Shown: piece after piece, positions 35,046 to 47,425 of the stretch
How positions within the stretch are numbered: position 1 is the first letter of the stretch
Layout of the letters: every line of letters starts with the position of its first letter
Assembly (NCBI GenBank): GCA_033961575.1
Contig: CM066731.1
Location: 79,877,501 to 79,941,500 of the forward strand
Length of the DNA stretch: 64,000 nucleotides
Direction: 5' to 3'
Source of the DNA: Aselliscus stoliczkanus
Lineage: Eukaryota > Chordata > Mammalia > Chiroptera > Hipposideridae
Made by a program: the position numbers and the translations under genes
Notes under the pieces: model-generated
What the model saw: only the letters and a program-made list of their open reading frames with translations
The model's database searches: none
What the model was told of the DNA's origin: nothing

Positions 35046-35879
35046 ATATCTTAATTTATTGGCAGTTAGATATATGAACTTCAAAACATGCTAACCAAAT
35101 ATAATTAAAATTACCCAACCTGACCCTTGCTGTCCTCCAGCCTGTGAGACAGTAAAGAATTTATATTTTTCTGCAATCACCGGAGGGCTTTGGAATCAAC
35201 CCAGTGTCAGGGCCGCTGTTTTGCTTCATTCAGTTAGGGGAGGGAGGAGAAGGGAAGAGTATACATTAGCCATATTTTAAAGCCCTTATTCAAGTTCAGA
35301 GGCACTTTCCTGGCTTGCTCCATAGATTTGATAATGTAACGGTCTTTTAAAGATCACTGGGGAGGCAGTGACAAAAAAAGAGAAAGATTAATCAAAAGAC
35401 AGTTGGGTTTCCAGTTGAGTTGGCTGATAGAAACTGCATCACAGAACTGCCCTGTCTGGGACCTAACCACAGAAGCAAAAACTAATGAAAGCATCAATTA
35501 AAGGCCCTGCTCCCCTCAAAAACATTTTGCCAACAGCAACCAAAGGAGGAGTGGGGCATAGCCTAGTGGATTGCTTGTCCAAACGGGAAACCAAGGCAGC
35601 AGCAGAAGGGAGGCAGCACACACCCATCCACCCGTCCACTTGTCCTGTCCCAGAGAAGACATTAGTGAGGCTGTGCCACCCCAAGGCTTCTCACTAACAA
35701 CCTCCCACTTAAAGTGAGGCAGACTGGGGCTGTCCGGCTGGGGTGTAACCCTTCCCTCACTGAGGAAAAGTGGAAGTGATTGCTGCTACTGAGGAGAAAT
35801 GGGTGATCATGGGGATGGATGCTGCCTGTGGGAATAAAGATATATGCCGGCAGGAAGATCTGAAATCACCTCACAGGAA
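35046..35879. other. No feature recognised
   Basis: Unassigned sequence after the ERV fragment. Confidence 0.4.
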
Positions 35880-36489
35880 TGAAGAATTCAGTCCAGCATC
35901 AAACACCTCAACAACCTGAGGACAGCTCTGGCCCAGGTCTTCTCAGAGAGACTGCACTTTTCAGAATACCCTCAGGCTGCAGAAACCGCCTTAAAACAAG
36001 GACTACACAGAAGCTGTGAAGGGAAGGAAGTAAACAAGCCTCTAATAATTGAGGAAAGTCAGCACAGTGTTAAACAGAGCACAGTGAGGCTCTGGAGCCA
36101 AGGTGAAAAGATTCTATTATATAAGCAAACAACAGACACGCACATTCCTCACACACAGAAATAACCAACACAAGGAAAGGGTCACAGCACACCAGAAAAG
36201 ACAAAAAACCCAACCTGGAAGAAAAGATAACTCAAGGAGTGACAATAAATGCCCTACAACTGCTTTAAACTAATGAGCAACTTAAAACAGCCCAAAATAT
36301 ATAACAAGAGAACTCAGAGACAGAATGATAAAACAGAAGGAAATAGAAAAAGAGATTAGAGACATATGGGAGCAAATTAATAACAAAACAACATTATTAT
36401 AGAATAATACATTGGAAACAGCAAGAAGCAGAGCAAAAAAGCACCACTGAAAATAACTGCTCATCTGCAGGAAAGGCTTTAGAAAATAT

Positions 36490-36715
36490 TTAACAACACG
36501 TACAGCACTTACTATGTGCCAGCACTGTTTTAAGCACTTTACGAATATCAACTGTGGATCCTCAAAATAATCTTATGAGGTCAGGATAATTATTATCTCC
36601 ATTTTACCAAGGAGGAAAATAAGGCACAGAGAGGTTAAGTATCTTGCCCTAGGTCACACAGCTAACATATGGCAACCTGGCTCTAGAAGCCTCTAAATTA
36701 ACCACTTCACCAAGA
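36490..36715 (-). repeat. MIR SINE (antisense)
   Basis: Acttactatgtgccagcactg, attttaccaaggaggaaaat, aaggcacagagaggttaagtatcttgcc and ggtcacacagctaacat are the complement of MIR in the right order. Confidence 0.8.
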
Positions 36716-36769
36716 CTAATAATAACAATCAAAAAAATCATAAAAATAATAATCACTACCACCTGTATA

Positions 36770-36905
36770 TGGCTGCTTTGGGTTGAGCACTGTTTTGAGA
36801 GCTTTATGTATATTAAGTTTTTTAATCTTGGAAATTGCCCTGTGAGACAGTCATGTTATCATGATTTCATAGTGAGGAAACAGGTTCAGTGAGGTTAAGT
36901 GGCTG
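36770..36905 (-). repeat. MIR SINE (antisense), diverged
   Basis: Ttgagcactgttttgagagc, then cctgtgagacagtcatg, then gaggaaacaggttcagtgaggttaag. Confidence 0.65.
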
Positions 36906-37071
36906 GATAGTGAACACAGGTGAAAAAGAGAAAGAATGAGGAAGAAATAGTGAGGGGAAATGGACAAATCGATCAAACCATAGAACAGACAATAACTCAA
37001 AAAAATCCCTGAAATAAAGGAGGAAAAAAATCTATAGATTTAAAAAACACATTTTAATTAAGGAAATTTTT

Positions 37072-37181
37072 TTTAAAATTTTTTTTAGAGGGCAGTGTCA
37101 CTGGCCCTCATATGTGGGACCTGAACTGGGGCCACTAGCTTCCCAGGCTAGCGCTTAACCACTGCACCACTCAACCGGCCC
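37072..37181 (-). mobile_element. Short tRNA-derived SINE (antisense)
   Basis: Plus-strand view: poly-T, gagggcagtgtcactggccc, tatgtgggacctgaactggg, ending aaccggccc. The flanks aggaaattttt lie at 37061-37071 and 37182-37192. Confidence 0.94.
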
Positions 37182-37366
37182 AGGAAATTTTTATATAAAG
37201 AAAATTATGTCAAAATATCTTATTTTCTGGTTAACTATTACAGTTAAAGGATAAAGAAAGAATTCTTTAGGCATTCTGACAGAGAATCAATAACCTAGAA
37301 AGGCAAAAAAATATCAAACTGGCTTCCAATTTCTCCATAGAAGCAGCATCAAAAAACAGCAGGGTA

Positions 37367-37489
37367 GGTCCGGCTGAGTGGCAAGTTGGTTAAGAGCTGG
37401 CTTGGGATGCCAGCAGTCCTGGTTCAGATCCCACATATGAGGGCCAGTGACACTGCCCTCTAACAAACAAACAAACAAACAAAAAAACC
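37367..37489 (+). mobile_element. Short tRNA-derived SINE with (CAAA)n tail
   Basis: The head gtccggctgagtggcaagttgg and the B-box region ggttcagatccc lead to gagggccagtgacactgccctctaac and an acaa-repeat tail. Flanks cagcagggta lie at 37357-37366 and 37490-37499. The ctctaac after ccctc keeps the first bases of the long-form body. Confidence 0.93.
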
Positions 37490-37576
37490 CAGCAGGGTAA
37501 TATCAACAAATCCAGAGAGAAAGAAGTAGAATACCCAGCCAAGATATCTTTTAAGTATAAAGCAAGGTATCTTTTT

Positions 37577-37650
37577 TTTTTTGAGGGCAGTGTCACTGGC
37601 CCTCATGTGGGACCCGAACCGGGGTCGCTGGCTTTCCACTCGGCCAGCCC
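37577..37650 (-). mobile_element. Short tRNA-derived SINE (antisense), internally shortened
   Basis: Poly-T, gagggcagtgtcactggccc, gtgggacccgaaccggggtcgctgg, then ctttccactcggccagccc. About 30 bases of the tRNA head are missing between cgctgg and ccactcgg. The flanks aagcaRSgtatctttt lie at 37560-37575 and 37651-37666. Confidence 0.9.
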
Positions 37651-39306
37651 AAGCAACGTATCTTTTTAAATCACTTAGGCAATAGGGGAGATCCAAGATG
37701 GCAGAGTAGGTAAACACTGTGCCTGATTCCTTCCATGAACACATTAAAATTACAACTAAATTATAGAACAATCAACCTGGAGAACCATCTGAAGTCTGGC
37801 TGAACGAAAGTTTTATAACCAAGGACATAAAGAAGAAGCCATGTCGAGACTGCTAGGAGGGATGGAGACAAGATATATACTGGCCCCAAACCTCTGTGAG
37901 GTGGTGGAGAATCAGGAGGGATATCTCAGCCATGGAGGTTACACCCAAAGGAATGAGAAACCCCAGCCCCCACACCAGCCTGCCCAGCCCAGAGTACTGG
38001 TGCTGCGGAGAGGAGCCCCCACAAAATCTGGCTGTGAAAAACAGTGGGGATTCTGACCATCTAGGTGTGACAAAAGCTGTGGAAAACTCAGATGTCCTCT
38101 TAAATGGACTGCTCACAGGCTCTTTCACTTGCAGTTACTCACTTTGGGCTCTAGCAGAGGGAAGGTGACTCAGAGGCTATCAGAGGCAAAGTGGGGAAGA
38201 CTGAGGTATTGCTTCAAGGGGAAGGCTAGAGGACAATAGTAATTTTCCCTGTGTGAGCTCTTTCTCCTATGCAGCTGGCAGGTGGGTGCCATCTTTCCTG
38301 TGTTGAGCTCTCCCCCTCACGGACAAATCAGAATCTAATTGGTCGGGTGAGCTCTGCTGATCCACCCTAGTGACTCACTGGAACCCCACCCTATCCAACT
38401 CCCCCAGTGCCAGAAGCAGTTTCTCTGAGAGCAGCCAGTCCCATCCATACACACTCCTTCTTGAAAAACTATCGGAGTCCACAGGATCCAGGCAGGCGGC
38501 AGCTGGCCTCGATGTGCTCTGAGACTTTTGCTGAGTTCCTCCAGGCTCAGCACTGGCACCAAACCAGAATTCACATTAACTTGGTGATCACAACTCTTCC
38601 CACTCTGGTGACTCTCTGAGACTGACTCACACAATGAGCCTTTATCAGTGGCTGAACCTTAGGGAAGGCAGCAGATGGCAGCAGGCCCTGGGGTGTCCTG
38701 GCTTTTTGTGGAGCTCTCCAGAGCCAGTGATGGTGTCCTCATTTGTGGCCTCCCCCACACGCCTCCGACTTTAGCATAGGCAGACAATAACCAAAGATCA
38801 CTTTGTAGCTCCTACCAGGTAATCCCCCAATAGTCACAGGCAATGGGTGACCTGGGCCTGACCAGAGGCCCTCCCATGAGGCCCCAGAACCAACATACTT
38901 GGAGGTTGGCTTCAGACCACAGCAAAGCACTGCCCAATAAGCCCCACAAATGGCACACACAAAGGGTGGTCTCAACAGGATTCAGAGCCCACTAGGGCTA
39001 ATCCCACTCAGTGGGGTCAGCACCTGCACAGCAGCCCATGAGTTGTGGATGTGACCAAACCCCACAGCCAATTAGCCTGAGAGCCAATGCCACCAGTAGA
39101 CAGGCCAATAACAATCAAGACTCAACTACAACAGTAGGGCATATACCACACACACAACGGACACTCCTGGAGCACCCGGAGCAGGTGATTAGGGAGACTG
39201 TGCCAGGGCCCTGCAGGGCACCAACTGCATAAGACCACCCAGCTAAGACTGGAAGACATAGCAGATCTACCTAATATGTAGAAACAAACACAGAGAGGCA
39301 GCCAAA

Positions 39307-40180
39307 ATGAGGAAACAAATAAATACATCCCAAATGAAAGAACAGGATAAAACTCCAGAAAAAGAACTAAATGAAATGGAGGTAAGCAACTTACCAGAGA
39401 CAGAGTTCAAAACAATGATTATAAGAATGCTCAAGGGGCTTAAAGAGAATTTCAACAAAGAGATAGCAAGCATAAAAAAGGAAATATAAACCACAAAATA
39501 GAACCAGTCAGAAGTGAAGAATATAGGAACTAAATGAAGAATGCATTAGAAGGAATCACCAGCAGAGTGCTGAATCAGAGGATTGAATCAGCAATTTGGA
39601 CAACAAGGTAGCTGTAAACAGCCAATTAGAACAGCAAAAAGAAAAGAGAATCCAAAAAGAAAAAAAAATGAAGACAGTTTAAGAGGCCTCTGGGACACCA
39701 TCAAGCATAACAACATGCACATCATAGGGGCACCAGAAGGAAAAGAGAGGAAGCAAGGGACTGAGAACCTATTTGAATAATGACTGAAAACTTTCCTAAC
39801 CTGGCAAAGGAAATAGACATATAAGCCCAGGAAGCACAAAGAATGCCAAGCAAGATGAACCCAAACAGGCCCACACCAAGACATATCATAATTAAAATGG
39901 CAAGGGTTAAAAAAAAAGAGAATCCTAAAAGCAGCAAGAGAAAGGCAACTAGTAACTTATAAGATTGTCAGCTGATTTCCCAACAGAAATTTTACCATTA
40001 GATGCCAGAAGGGATTGGCACAAAATATTCAATGTTATAGAAAGCAAGGACCTACAACCAAGACTACTCTACCCAGTGAGGCTAGCTTTAAAACTGAAGG
40101 ACAGATAAAGAGCTTCCCAGACAAGAAAAAGCTAAAAGAGATCATACCAAATCATTATTACAAGGAATGTTAGAGGAGCT
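39307..40180 (+). pseudogene. L1 ORF1 remnant (lineage B, copy 1)
   Basis: Pieces such as MRKQINTSQMKEQDKTPEKE, ELNEMEVSNLPETEFKTMI and GLWDTIKHNNMHIIGAPEGK follow L1 ORF1p (N-terminal, coiled-coil, RNA-recognition part). Stop codons break it at least at 39487 and 39780. Downstream words for the C-terminal domain persist to about 40180. Confidence 0.8.
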
Positions 40181-40374
40181 CCTTTAAGATGGGAAAATAA
40201 ATAAATAAATACTATGAATAATAAAATACATATCTACATATCTATCAAAGCTACATATCTATCAACAATTACTTTCAAAGTAAATGGATTAACTGCTCTA
40301 ACCAAAAGACATAGGAGGGCTGAATGGATAAGAAAACAAAACCCTTACATATGCTGCCTATAAGAGACTCATTT

Positions 40375-40540
40375 TTGGGCTGGCCAAGTGGCTCAGTTGG
40401 TTAAGAGCTCGCTCAAGAGTGCGAGCTGAGCTCTGAGCAACGGCGGTTCGATGCCAGCCCTAGCTGAGTTGCCGTTGAGCTGCCAACAGGTGGCAGGATG
40501 GCTCAGCTAAAAAAAATAAAAAATAATAAATAAATAAATA
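40375..40540 (+). mobile_element. Short SINE of the second head type inside L1
   Basis: It reads tgggctggccaagtggctcag, gttggttaagagctcgctcaagag, ggttcgatgccagcc, then gccaacaggtggcaggatggctcagc and an A-rich tail with aataaataaa repeats. The perfect duplication aagagactcattt lies at 40362-40374 and 40541-40553. It stops within what is the second tRNA unit of the dimeric form at 19752-20162. Confidence 0.95.
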
Positions 40541-41099
40541 AAGAGACTCATTTCAGATTGAAGACACACACAGACAGAAAGTAAAGGGATGGAACAAGAT
40601 ATTTCATGAATATGGAAATGAAAAAAAACAAAAACAAAGAAAAGCTGGAATAGCCATAGTTATACCAGACAAAATAGGCTTTGAAACAAAACAAAGGCTA
40701 TAACAAGAGACAAGAAGGACCCAGTAATCCCACTTCAGGGTATGTGTCTGAAGACACCCAAATGCTACTTCAAGGAGATATGTGTATCCATATGTTCATT
40801 GCAGCATTGTTTACAATGGCCAAGATGTGGAGGCAGTCTGGGTGTCCGTAAATGGATGGATAAAGAGGCATACACGTATACAAAGGAATATTGCTCAGCC
40901 AGGAAAGGGAATGGATTCTTGCCATCTGCAGAGGCATGGATGGACCTGGAGGGTACTGTACTGAGTGGGGTGTCAAACAGAGAAAGACAGATGCAATGTA
41001 ATTTCGTTTATATATGAAATCTAAAGAACAAAACAAACAAACAAGAAAAAAAAACAAAGAAATTTATAGATACAGAAAACATTTTGATGGTTGCCAGGT

Positions 41100-41765
41100 G
41101 GGAAGGGAGTTTGGGGATATGAGTGAAAAAAGGAGAAGGGATTAAGAAGTACAAACTGGTTGTTAAAAATTAGTTATGGGGATGTAGAATATAGCATTAG
41201 GAATACAGCCAATAATATTGTAATAACTATATGTGATGTCAGATGGGTACTAGATTTATCAGGGGGATATATGGGAGGGGGATTGAAAAAGGTGAAGGGA
41301 TTAAGAAGCACAAATTGGTAATTACTGAATAATCATGGGGATGTAAAGCAAAGCACAGGGAATATAATCAATAATATGGTAATAACTATGTATCGTGCCA
41401 GGTGGGTACTAGACTATTCAGAGGGCTCACTTCTTAAATTATACAAATGTCTGACCACCATGCTCTAACCTGAAATTAATATAAAATAATATTGTCAACT
41501 GTAATTGAAAAATTAAAAAGAGGGGAGAAGGTAAAGGGGATGAAGAGGTCCAAATTTCCAGGTATAAAACATAGAAGTTATGGGATGAAATGTATACAGC
41601 ATAGGGAATATAGTCGATAATACTGTAATAGCATGGTACAGAACCAGATGGTTGCTGGACGTATCATGGCGATCACTTCTTTAGGTATATAAATGTTGAA
41701 TACTATAGTGTACACCTGAAACTAATATAATAATGTATGTTAGCTATATTTTTAATAAAAATCTT
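41100..41765 (+). repeat. Three tandem modules in the 3' UTR of L1 lineage B copy 1
   Basis: The phrase gggattaagaag (or gggatgaagagg) recurs at 41138, 41297 and 41537. Each is followed by a gttatggggatgt/catggggatgt block, an agg/ggaata block and an aatactgtaata/aatattgtaata block. The 3' UTR has thus been built from repeated units of about 160-240 bp. Confidence 0.85.
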
Positions 41766-41801
41766 TTAAAAAGGGGAAAAAGAAATCACTTAAGTAATAG
41801 G

Positions 41802-44084
41802 TAAACATTTCCAAATGAAAAAACTCAAAGATTACCAAACCATACATTTCTCCTTTAAAAATCATTTTTTTAAAAAAAATCTAGACAATTAAGAGAGGAA
41901 TTAAAATAAAGAATTTGGAGACAGGGAAATGATTAAAAAACTGGTGGTGAGCGAAGAATCTGTTTACATCTGTAACTAATAATTAAACAACTACAGGAAA
42001 TCTGCTGGCAGACAGAATTAACAGAATATGGATGTTGTGTGTCCAGATAAATTAAAAACAAACCACAATGGGAAGGTGTTAAGAGAGTATACAGGAAAAG
42101 TGTAATAGCAATGATATGCTCATCTTTCACGACAAGAAGCCCATCAATACTGTATAAAATGGAGAAACACAGCTAAAATCTATTTCAACCTCTTGATGGT
42201 TTTCATTATCTCTTTTAAACTTGAAGAAATGTTGCTTACTTTGTTTTCTCTGGCAGCCATCATTGATTCCTGGGTAACAATAAATAATAATAAAACTAGC
42301 CACCATTTGTTGAGCACTCATTCTGCACCACTCTGGCAGGCACTGTGTTTGCATAACTAGCCTCCTAGGTAGATGACAGGTAGCAGAGATGAGGCCTGAG
42401 GCTAAGGGTGGGGATGGGCCTGCCTGCAGTTCTGGACTTGGGGTAGCTAATTGCTCTGAGGCCACTGCTGAGCTGCCAAACATGGTGCCCTATTGTGTCC
42501 TGACCGAGCCTACTCACTGACAGCAGCAGTGAGGGCCACCTGAGATCTGACATCATGGAACAGGGGCAGTGGATATGGCATTGAGGAAAGAGGCAAGCCT
42601 GTGGAGTCAACCTTGTTCACTGAACTCGGAAGAATGCGATGCATTTTAAGTATTTCCACATAAAAGTATTACCTGGTGTAAGAGTGTAGGTGTATAAAAC
42701 AAGGTAGAAAAGTATTCTGAGAAAACTTCTAATGGCAAGCAGGTTTGTATTCAAAGAAATGCTTCAACATCTACTTAGGGTGCAGGCTAGACTCCCAACA
42801 CCTGCTAAGCTCAAACAATGCTCACTGAGCAGCTAGAGTGTGGTGTTGGGGGATGGGAGTGGGGGTAAGCCAAGTTTACCTTAAATTTTCAGTGAGGAGC
42901 CCCAGACAGCTGTGTGATAAGCAAGACTTGGAAGCAGGATCTTCCGCACAGATGGAGCCAGCTGCATCCTGAAGACTGAAATTGTATTTGAGTCAAACAA
43001 GTAATGTGTAGGATATCTAACATTAAGAGACAGTGGGCCCTCTAATTCCACAGCCGTCCTGTGATTCCAGTGACTGCCCACTTTTCATGGTATCATAGCA
43101 CGGCGAATGACTTTTCTGTGGAAAATTAAATGAAAACATTCCTTTCACAACAGTGGTTACTCTCTTTCTCCATTGGATCTGAATAACGTCTTCCTATTCT
43201 AAATGGGGATGGCAGCAGTCCTGTGATCATGGGGGCTCCCGCCTGGAAATGAAGCCCAGTGCCCAGGGGCCAGTAGGCCCAGAGATGCACAGGAGGAGGC
43301 TGCTCCTGGAGGCTCCAGCGCCTTTTCTCAGGGACAGCAGCCCATGGTAGCACTCAGGGGAAAGCACATAGACTTGGTGTCAGACATGGGCTCAGATCTG
43401 GTCCAGCTAATAATTGGCTCTGTCTCCTTAGGGAGCTCATATACTAGAAGGGTGATTGGTGAAGCCTCGGCCTGCATTGACCTTATCATCCTGGCAGGGC
43501 CATCAGGGTCAAATGCAGAACCATTACAGTCCCCCTCAGAGCTGCAGCTGGCAAGTATGGATGCTCCCTGCCTTTCCCCTCCTCTCACCCAGACCTTTTG
43601 TTCTGGAGGAGAGGAAGGACATTGAAGGCCTGACTGGCTTCTCTTGACACCCACCTCATGCTTGGCACCCCAAGACATGGGACATGGTCACACTGCCCTC
43701 TGGACATCTTGTTCCAGCCCCTTCATGCCCCCAGGCCTTCCCAGGCCTGGAAAGTCTGGCTCAGTCCCAACTTCTGAATCTTATTCTTCCAAACCTCCAA
43801 AGGTGAGGGATTTAAACAGCATGATTATTTTTGAAACAATTCTTATTCTATGTTCAGAACTCAGATATTTCCCAAAAATGAATTAAACAAATTTCCTTGA
43901 AAAATTCCTCAACAGCCATTTCAGAGCTGGGGTCACTGGCCTGTCATGAGCAGGTGTCTGTCAGAGGAAGTGGTGTCTGGGGTGTGGGGGGCTCGTGGCT
44001 GAACAGCCCTGGGTGGTGGGTCTATTTCCTGGAACTCAAGGACAATATAATTCCCATGGTGTGATGCTCAGGTAGGATGACTCA
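41802..44084. other. No gene seen; tail of old LINE and a possible antisense MIR
   Basis: 41802 to about 41960 continues the old LINE interrupted by the L1. Gccaccatttgttgagcactcattctgcacc at about 42298 to 42440 looks like a diverged antisense MIR. The rest, including the 118-codon antisense frame, is unassigned. Confidence 0.45.
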
Positions 44085-44260
44085 TGTTATTTCTTTTAAC
44101 TCCCACACAGATATTTAAGATGTTAGCTCTGTTTGACAGATGGAGAACTGAGGTTAGGGAGTAAAGCAATCTAATCAGCCCATGGTCCCTGGGAGAGTAA
44201 GTGGTAGGGGCAGGACCAGAGGCAGGGCAGCCTGTCCCCAAAGCCCCTGAGCTTTGTAGG
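44085..44260 (-). repeat. MIR SINE (antisense), diverged
   Basis: Ttatttcttttaactcccacacag, tttgacagatggagaactgagg and gagtaagtggtaggggcaggacc are the complement of MIR in order. Confidence 0.65.
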
Positions 44261-45919
44261 TGCCACCATCTTTCATATGACCTTTCACCTGCCTGTGACA
44301 TACTGTCTGGGGATTAGGGCAGGGATGAGACCCAGGCCTGGCACAGGAGAAGCACTTCATAAAAGTTTTCTAAACAAGCAATGGGCTTTAAGTGAGGGAA
44401 TGATGAAGAAATCCTCAAATTGAGAATGCTTCCCTTTGACAGGTGGGTGGAGGGGGATGTGAAGGTGGTCAGGGAAAGTCAGTTAAGAAGCAATGGACAC
44501 AGAGGACCATGAGGATCTTTAAACCAAGAAGCTGAGGAGGGGAGGGCTGAGGTGATGATCAGGAAGCAGTCAAAGTGACTCGGTCATTGAACCGGGGTGA
44601 GAGAGATAGATCAAGAAGACCCTCTGGCCTGGGCAGTCTAATAAGGAGGAAAGCCTGTCCTGTGCAGGGAAATGGCTGAGAGGGCAAATGCATCTGTGTG
44701 TGGAGGCCATGCCCTGCCTGTCTTACCTGCCCATCCTGAATCTGAGCACCAGCTGAGCTCAGACCACCACCATAGGGGTCCCAGTCCAGGTTTCCTTCTG
44801 ATGATATGCTTTCAAGATGGAACCACACAAGTCCTTAGTGAATAATGCCTTAGTGAATAATGGGGCACTCACTGGGACTGGAAGGCTGAACAATTAATAT
44901 CTGAGAAACCAGACAAAGAAGTTGATCAAATGGGTGAAAGGAGCTGAGTATACTTGGGCAGAGAAGACAAAGGTGAAAATAGTACTATGGGATGTGGCTC
45001 TGAAAGGTGATAAAAATCATGTAAGACCCTTAAGCCTGTCCCTGGAAACAGCCACATAAGATTCTGTGCCAAGAGCCCAGTGGTCTAGGCAGAGCCAAGA
45101 GCTCTGGATCCCGGACCACCAGATTCAAATCGCAGCTCCTCTGATGCTGTGGTATCCCCTCGCTTGCCGGTTGAGTGTGGTGTCTACACTTGTAAGGGGT
45201 CAGTAATCCCCATCTCTTGGTTGTCCCAGGTCTACAGGAGACAAGACACTATTTGTAAAGACTTGGTGTGATGCCAGCCCACTGGGGCATGCAGTGGATG
45301 CAGTTTCCCTGACAATGGAAGGGGCAGAAGTGGTCGTGGCTACGTGCTCAGAGAAGCCCACACAGAGGCAGCAGAACGTGAAGGGCCACAGTGAGAACAA
45401 ATTACAGATGAACAGTAAGACGGGAACAGAGCAGAATGCGGATGGAGAAGGGACCCCATTTGGCTAGGTGGGGTTCAGGTATCTCAAAGATGAAGCCCAG
45501 AGAAGGGTGGGGCTGGGGAAGAGATGGTGAGCGGGGAGGCCCAGTTGCCACCTGGATTCAACAGCACCCCTACCTAGGTACACAGAGAATCCCACTCTGC
45601 AGCCACAGCCCAGTTGCACCCCAACCCTGTTTCCAGGAGACAAATACAGTGCTGTGCTGCTCCTAATCCCCAAGTCTGATCTCTTCACACCTGTTTTTAC
45701 TGGACTCTGGACAGAGCCAGCAGGAGTAGAAAGGGGAGCATTTCAGTCCCATATCCCAGCGTGGGGAGAGGTTAAGAGGCCATGCACCGCCCTCCCCAGA
45801 CTTGGCCCCAGCCTTTGCCAGGCCCGCACCCCACATGCCACAGACCTTCCTTCCCGCCACTACTCGACTCTCAGTGGGCTTAGGCCCCTTCAAGCAGTCC
45901 TCACTGCTCCTAGTCAGTG
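44261..45919. other. No feature recognised
   Basis: Unassigned, moderately GC-rich sequence. Words near 44490-44600 (catgaggatctttaaacc, gatgatcaggaagcagtc) hint at an old repeat. No supported exon. Confidence 0.4.
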
Positions 45920-45929
45920 AGCCCTGGAA

Positions 45930-46195
45930 CCTGGCCCTGGCTCAGGAGAGCAGTGATTGGAACGGTGGCCGCTCCCACCTCCACCGCCCCCAGCTGAGTT
46001 CTGCTACAAGGTCCCAGCACAGGGTGGCAGTGACGTACAGAGGTGACTAGTCAGAAGGCTGCATCCATCTCCACCAGCCCGCAGCTAAATTCTGCTTTCC
46101 GGACCCGCCCAGGCCCTGACCCGGGGGAGCAGTGAGCCTTCAGTGCCACGGCCACCTCCAGCGCCCCCAGCTGAGCTCTGCCCTCAAGGCCCAGG
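45930..46195. repeat. Degenerate ~88-bp minisatellite, three units
   Basis: The core gcccccagctgagttctgct / gcccgcagctaaattctgct / gcccccagctgagctctgcc recurs near 45986, 46076 and 46162. Each is preceded by a ccacctccacc-like block and a gagcagtga/gcagtga block. It directly abuts the CpG-rich block. Confidence 0.8.
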
Positions 46196-46840
46196 AGGTG
46201 GGGCCGCTGGCTGCTTTCCTGCGGTGCGGCCTTGGGCTAGTCGCTGACCTCTGGTTCCCTGGCGCTTCCTCCTTTGAGTGCGGACCTCACTGTTCCCTGG
46301 GGAGGAAGCGCGGGGTTCTGCGCTCTGAAGTCGCTAGGGTGGGAAGTGCGGGGCGGGGACTGCGGAGGCCATCACCTCACCCAGGTCGCCCCCGGCCCCG
46401 CCGGCCCCAGGGTCTGAGTGGAGGGCGGGCCGGGCCCGGAGGCTCCGACTCCTGTCCCTTCCCAGGGGGTCCACCCGGCTGGAGCCGCTACGCGGATTTC
46501 TCGTTTCCGGTTCGCCAGTGCCCGGGCTCCGGGGACGCTCCCAGCTGCACGCCCTCGTTTGCCTCCCACCCCGCAGCGATATCCTCCCACCCGCTGCACT
46601 GAGGCCCCCCCCCACCTTCCATGTTCCTCTCGTTAGGTGACACTGGAGAAACCATCCCATTCTCCGGGCCTCAGTTTCCCCACCAGTGCAGCAATGAGGG
46701 GAAGGATTAAAACCTGGACACGCCGGGTTTTCTCTCCAGCACGTACAGCCAGGAGCGTCACTGATGCGCGTGCCGCTCGCGCCCTCTTGTGTCCGTTCTC
46801 GCCGCTGCACCGTTCTCAAGGGGAAGCCCCGCCCCTTTAG
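46190..46840. promoter_or_regulatory. CpG island, candidate promoter of unknown gene or lncRNA
   Basis: This is the only CpG-dense stretch in the window; CpGs cluster at 46310-46600 and 46715-46835. GC boxes (GGGCGG or complement) lie at 46350-46358, 46423-46429 and 46827-46835. No TATA-type signal or supported exon adjoins it. Open frames on both strands across it reflect high GC. A short MIR-like piece (ctccgggcctcagtttcccc) lies at 46655-46700. Strand and target are undetermined. Confidence 0.6.
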
Positions 46841-47069
46841 AGAACTGGTTAATAAAAAAGGCAATAAAGAAGTAAAATGGGATAAATGAACTTCAGGATG
46901 CATAAATAGTAGCTGAATGAGAGTGAGGAAGTGAACACTGACTGGATGGACATTAAAATGAATGCTACACTGAGTGAGTAAATAAGCAGTGAAACCGAGT
47001 CAATTAAGGGCTTTGTTTGTGACTATTTTCAAACATGTCCTTTAGAATAAAAAAATCAGACTGTTTATC
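46841..47069. other. No feature recognised
   Basis: AT-rich unassigned sequence downstream of the CpG block. Confidence 0.4.
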
Positions 47070-47425
47070 CTATCCACAAGACCCTGTACATGGCATGAAA
47101 TCCTGCCCACTCTCACCCTCATCTTATCTGCCTCTTCATGGAGGCAGTCCTTCTCAAGTCTTCTGTACCTGCCTTTTCCTCTGCAGGTACTTCCCCTGGG
47201 GCTCTCCATGGCTGCCACTCCTCATCCTTGGTGTCCAGCTGCATTCATTTCCTTCCTGGCTCTCCTGACTGGGGAGCTTCCCTCTCATCAGGGTTACCTC
47301 CAGTATCTGTCTCTCCTTCCAGGCCTAACATTCTGTGACCACCAGACATGCCTGAAAGGCATGATCCCAGGGTCTGTTGAGTGCCCTGCACACAGTAGGT
47401 ACTCAAGACAAATGAAGGACGAGGG
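47070..47425 (+). repeat. L2 LINE fragment
   Basis: A pyrimidine-rich late L2 region ends in gttgagtgccctgcacacagtaggtactcaagacaaatgaa, the typical L2 3' end. Confidence 0.6.

Larger units (their letters stand above)
35880..37667 (+). mobile_element. Old L1/HAL1-like LINE, 5' UTR and ORF1 remnants
   Basis: A-rich plus-strand sequence with old L1 ORF1-type words: agaactcagagacagaatgataaaacagaagg, aaaaagagattagagacatatggg, ctgacagagaatcaataacc. MIR relics (36490-36905) and three SINEs interrupt it. It resumes after 41783 (aaactcaaagattaccaaacc). I infer an ancient L1M or HAL1-type element; no frame is open. Confidence 0.5.
37687..41782 (+). mobile_element. Internally deleted L1 (lineage B, copy 1), full 5' to 3'
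   Basis: The 5' end has ggagatccaagatggcagagtagg. It continues through a ~1.6 kb 5' UTR, ORF1 remnants (39307-40180) and the first ~110 codons of ORF2. It then jumps at 40717-40722 (caagaagg|acccagtaatcccac) to the ORF2 C-terminal region and the 3' UTR. The 19-base duplication aaatcactta..aatagg at 37668-37686 and 41783-41801 (two mismatches) shows a single insertion event. Most of ORF2, including all of the reverse transcriptase, is absent. A SINE sits at 40375-40540. ORF1 has stops and frameshifts, so it is now dead. Confidence 0.88.

Noticed and set aside
46132..46903. Open frames of 156 and 189 codons on both strands over the CpG island
   Set aside because: Long frames on both strands are expected in GC-rich DNA; no splice sites, homology or credible start support them.
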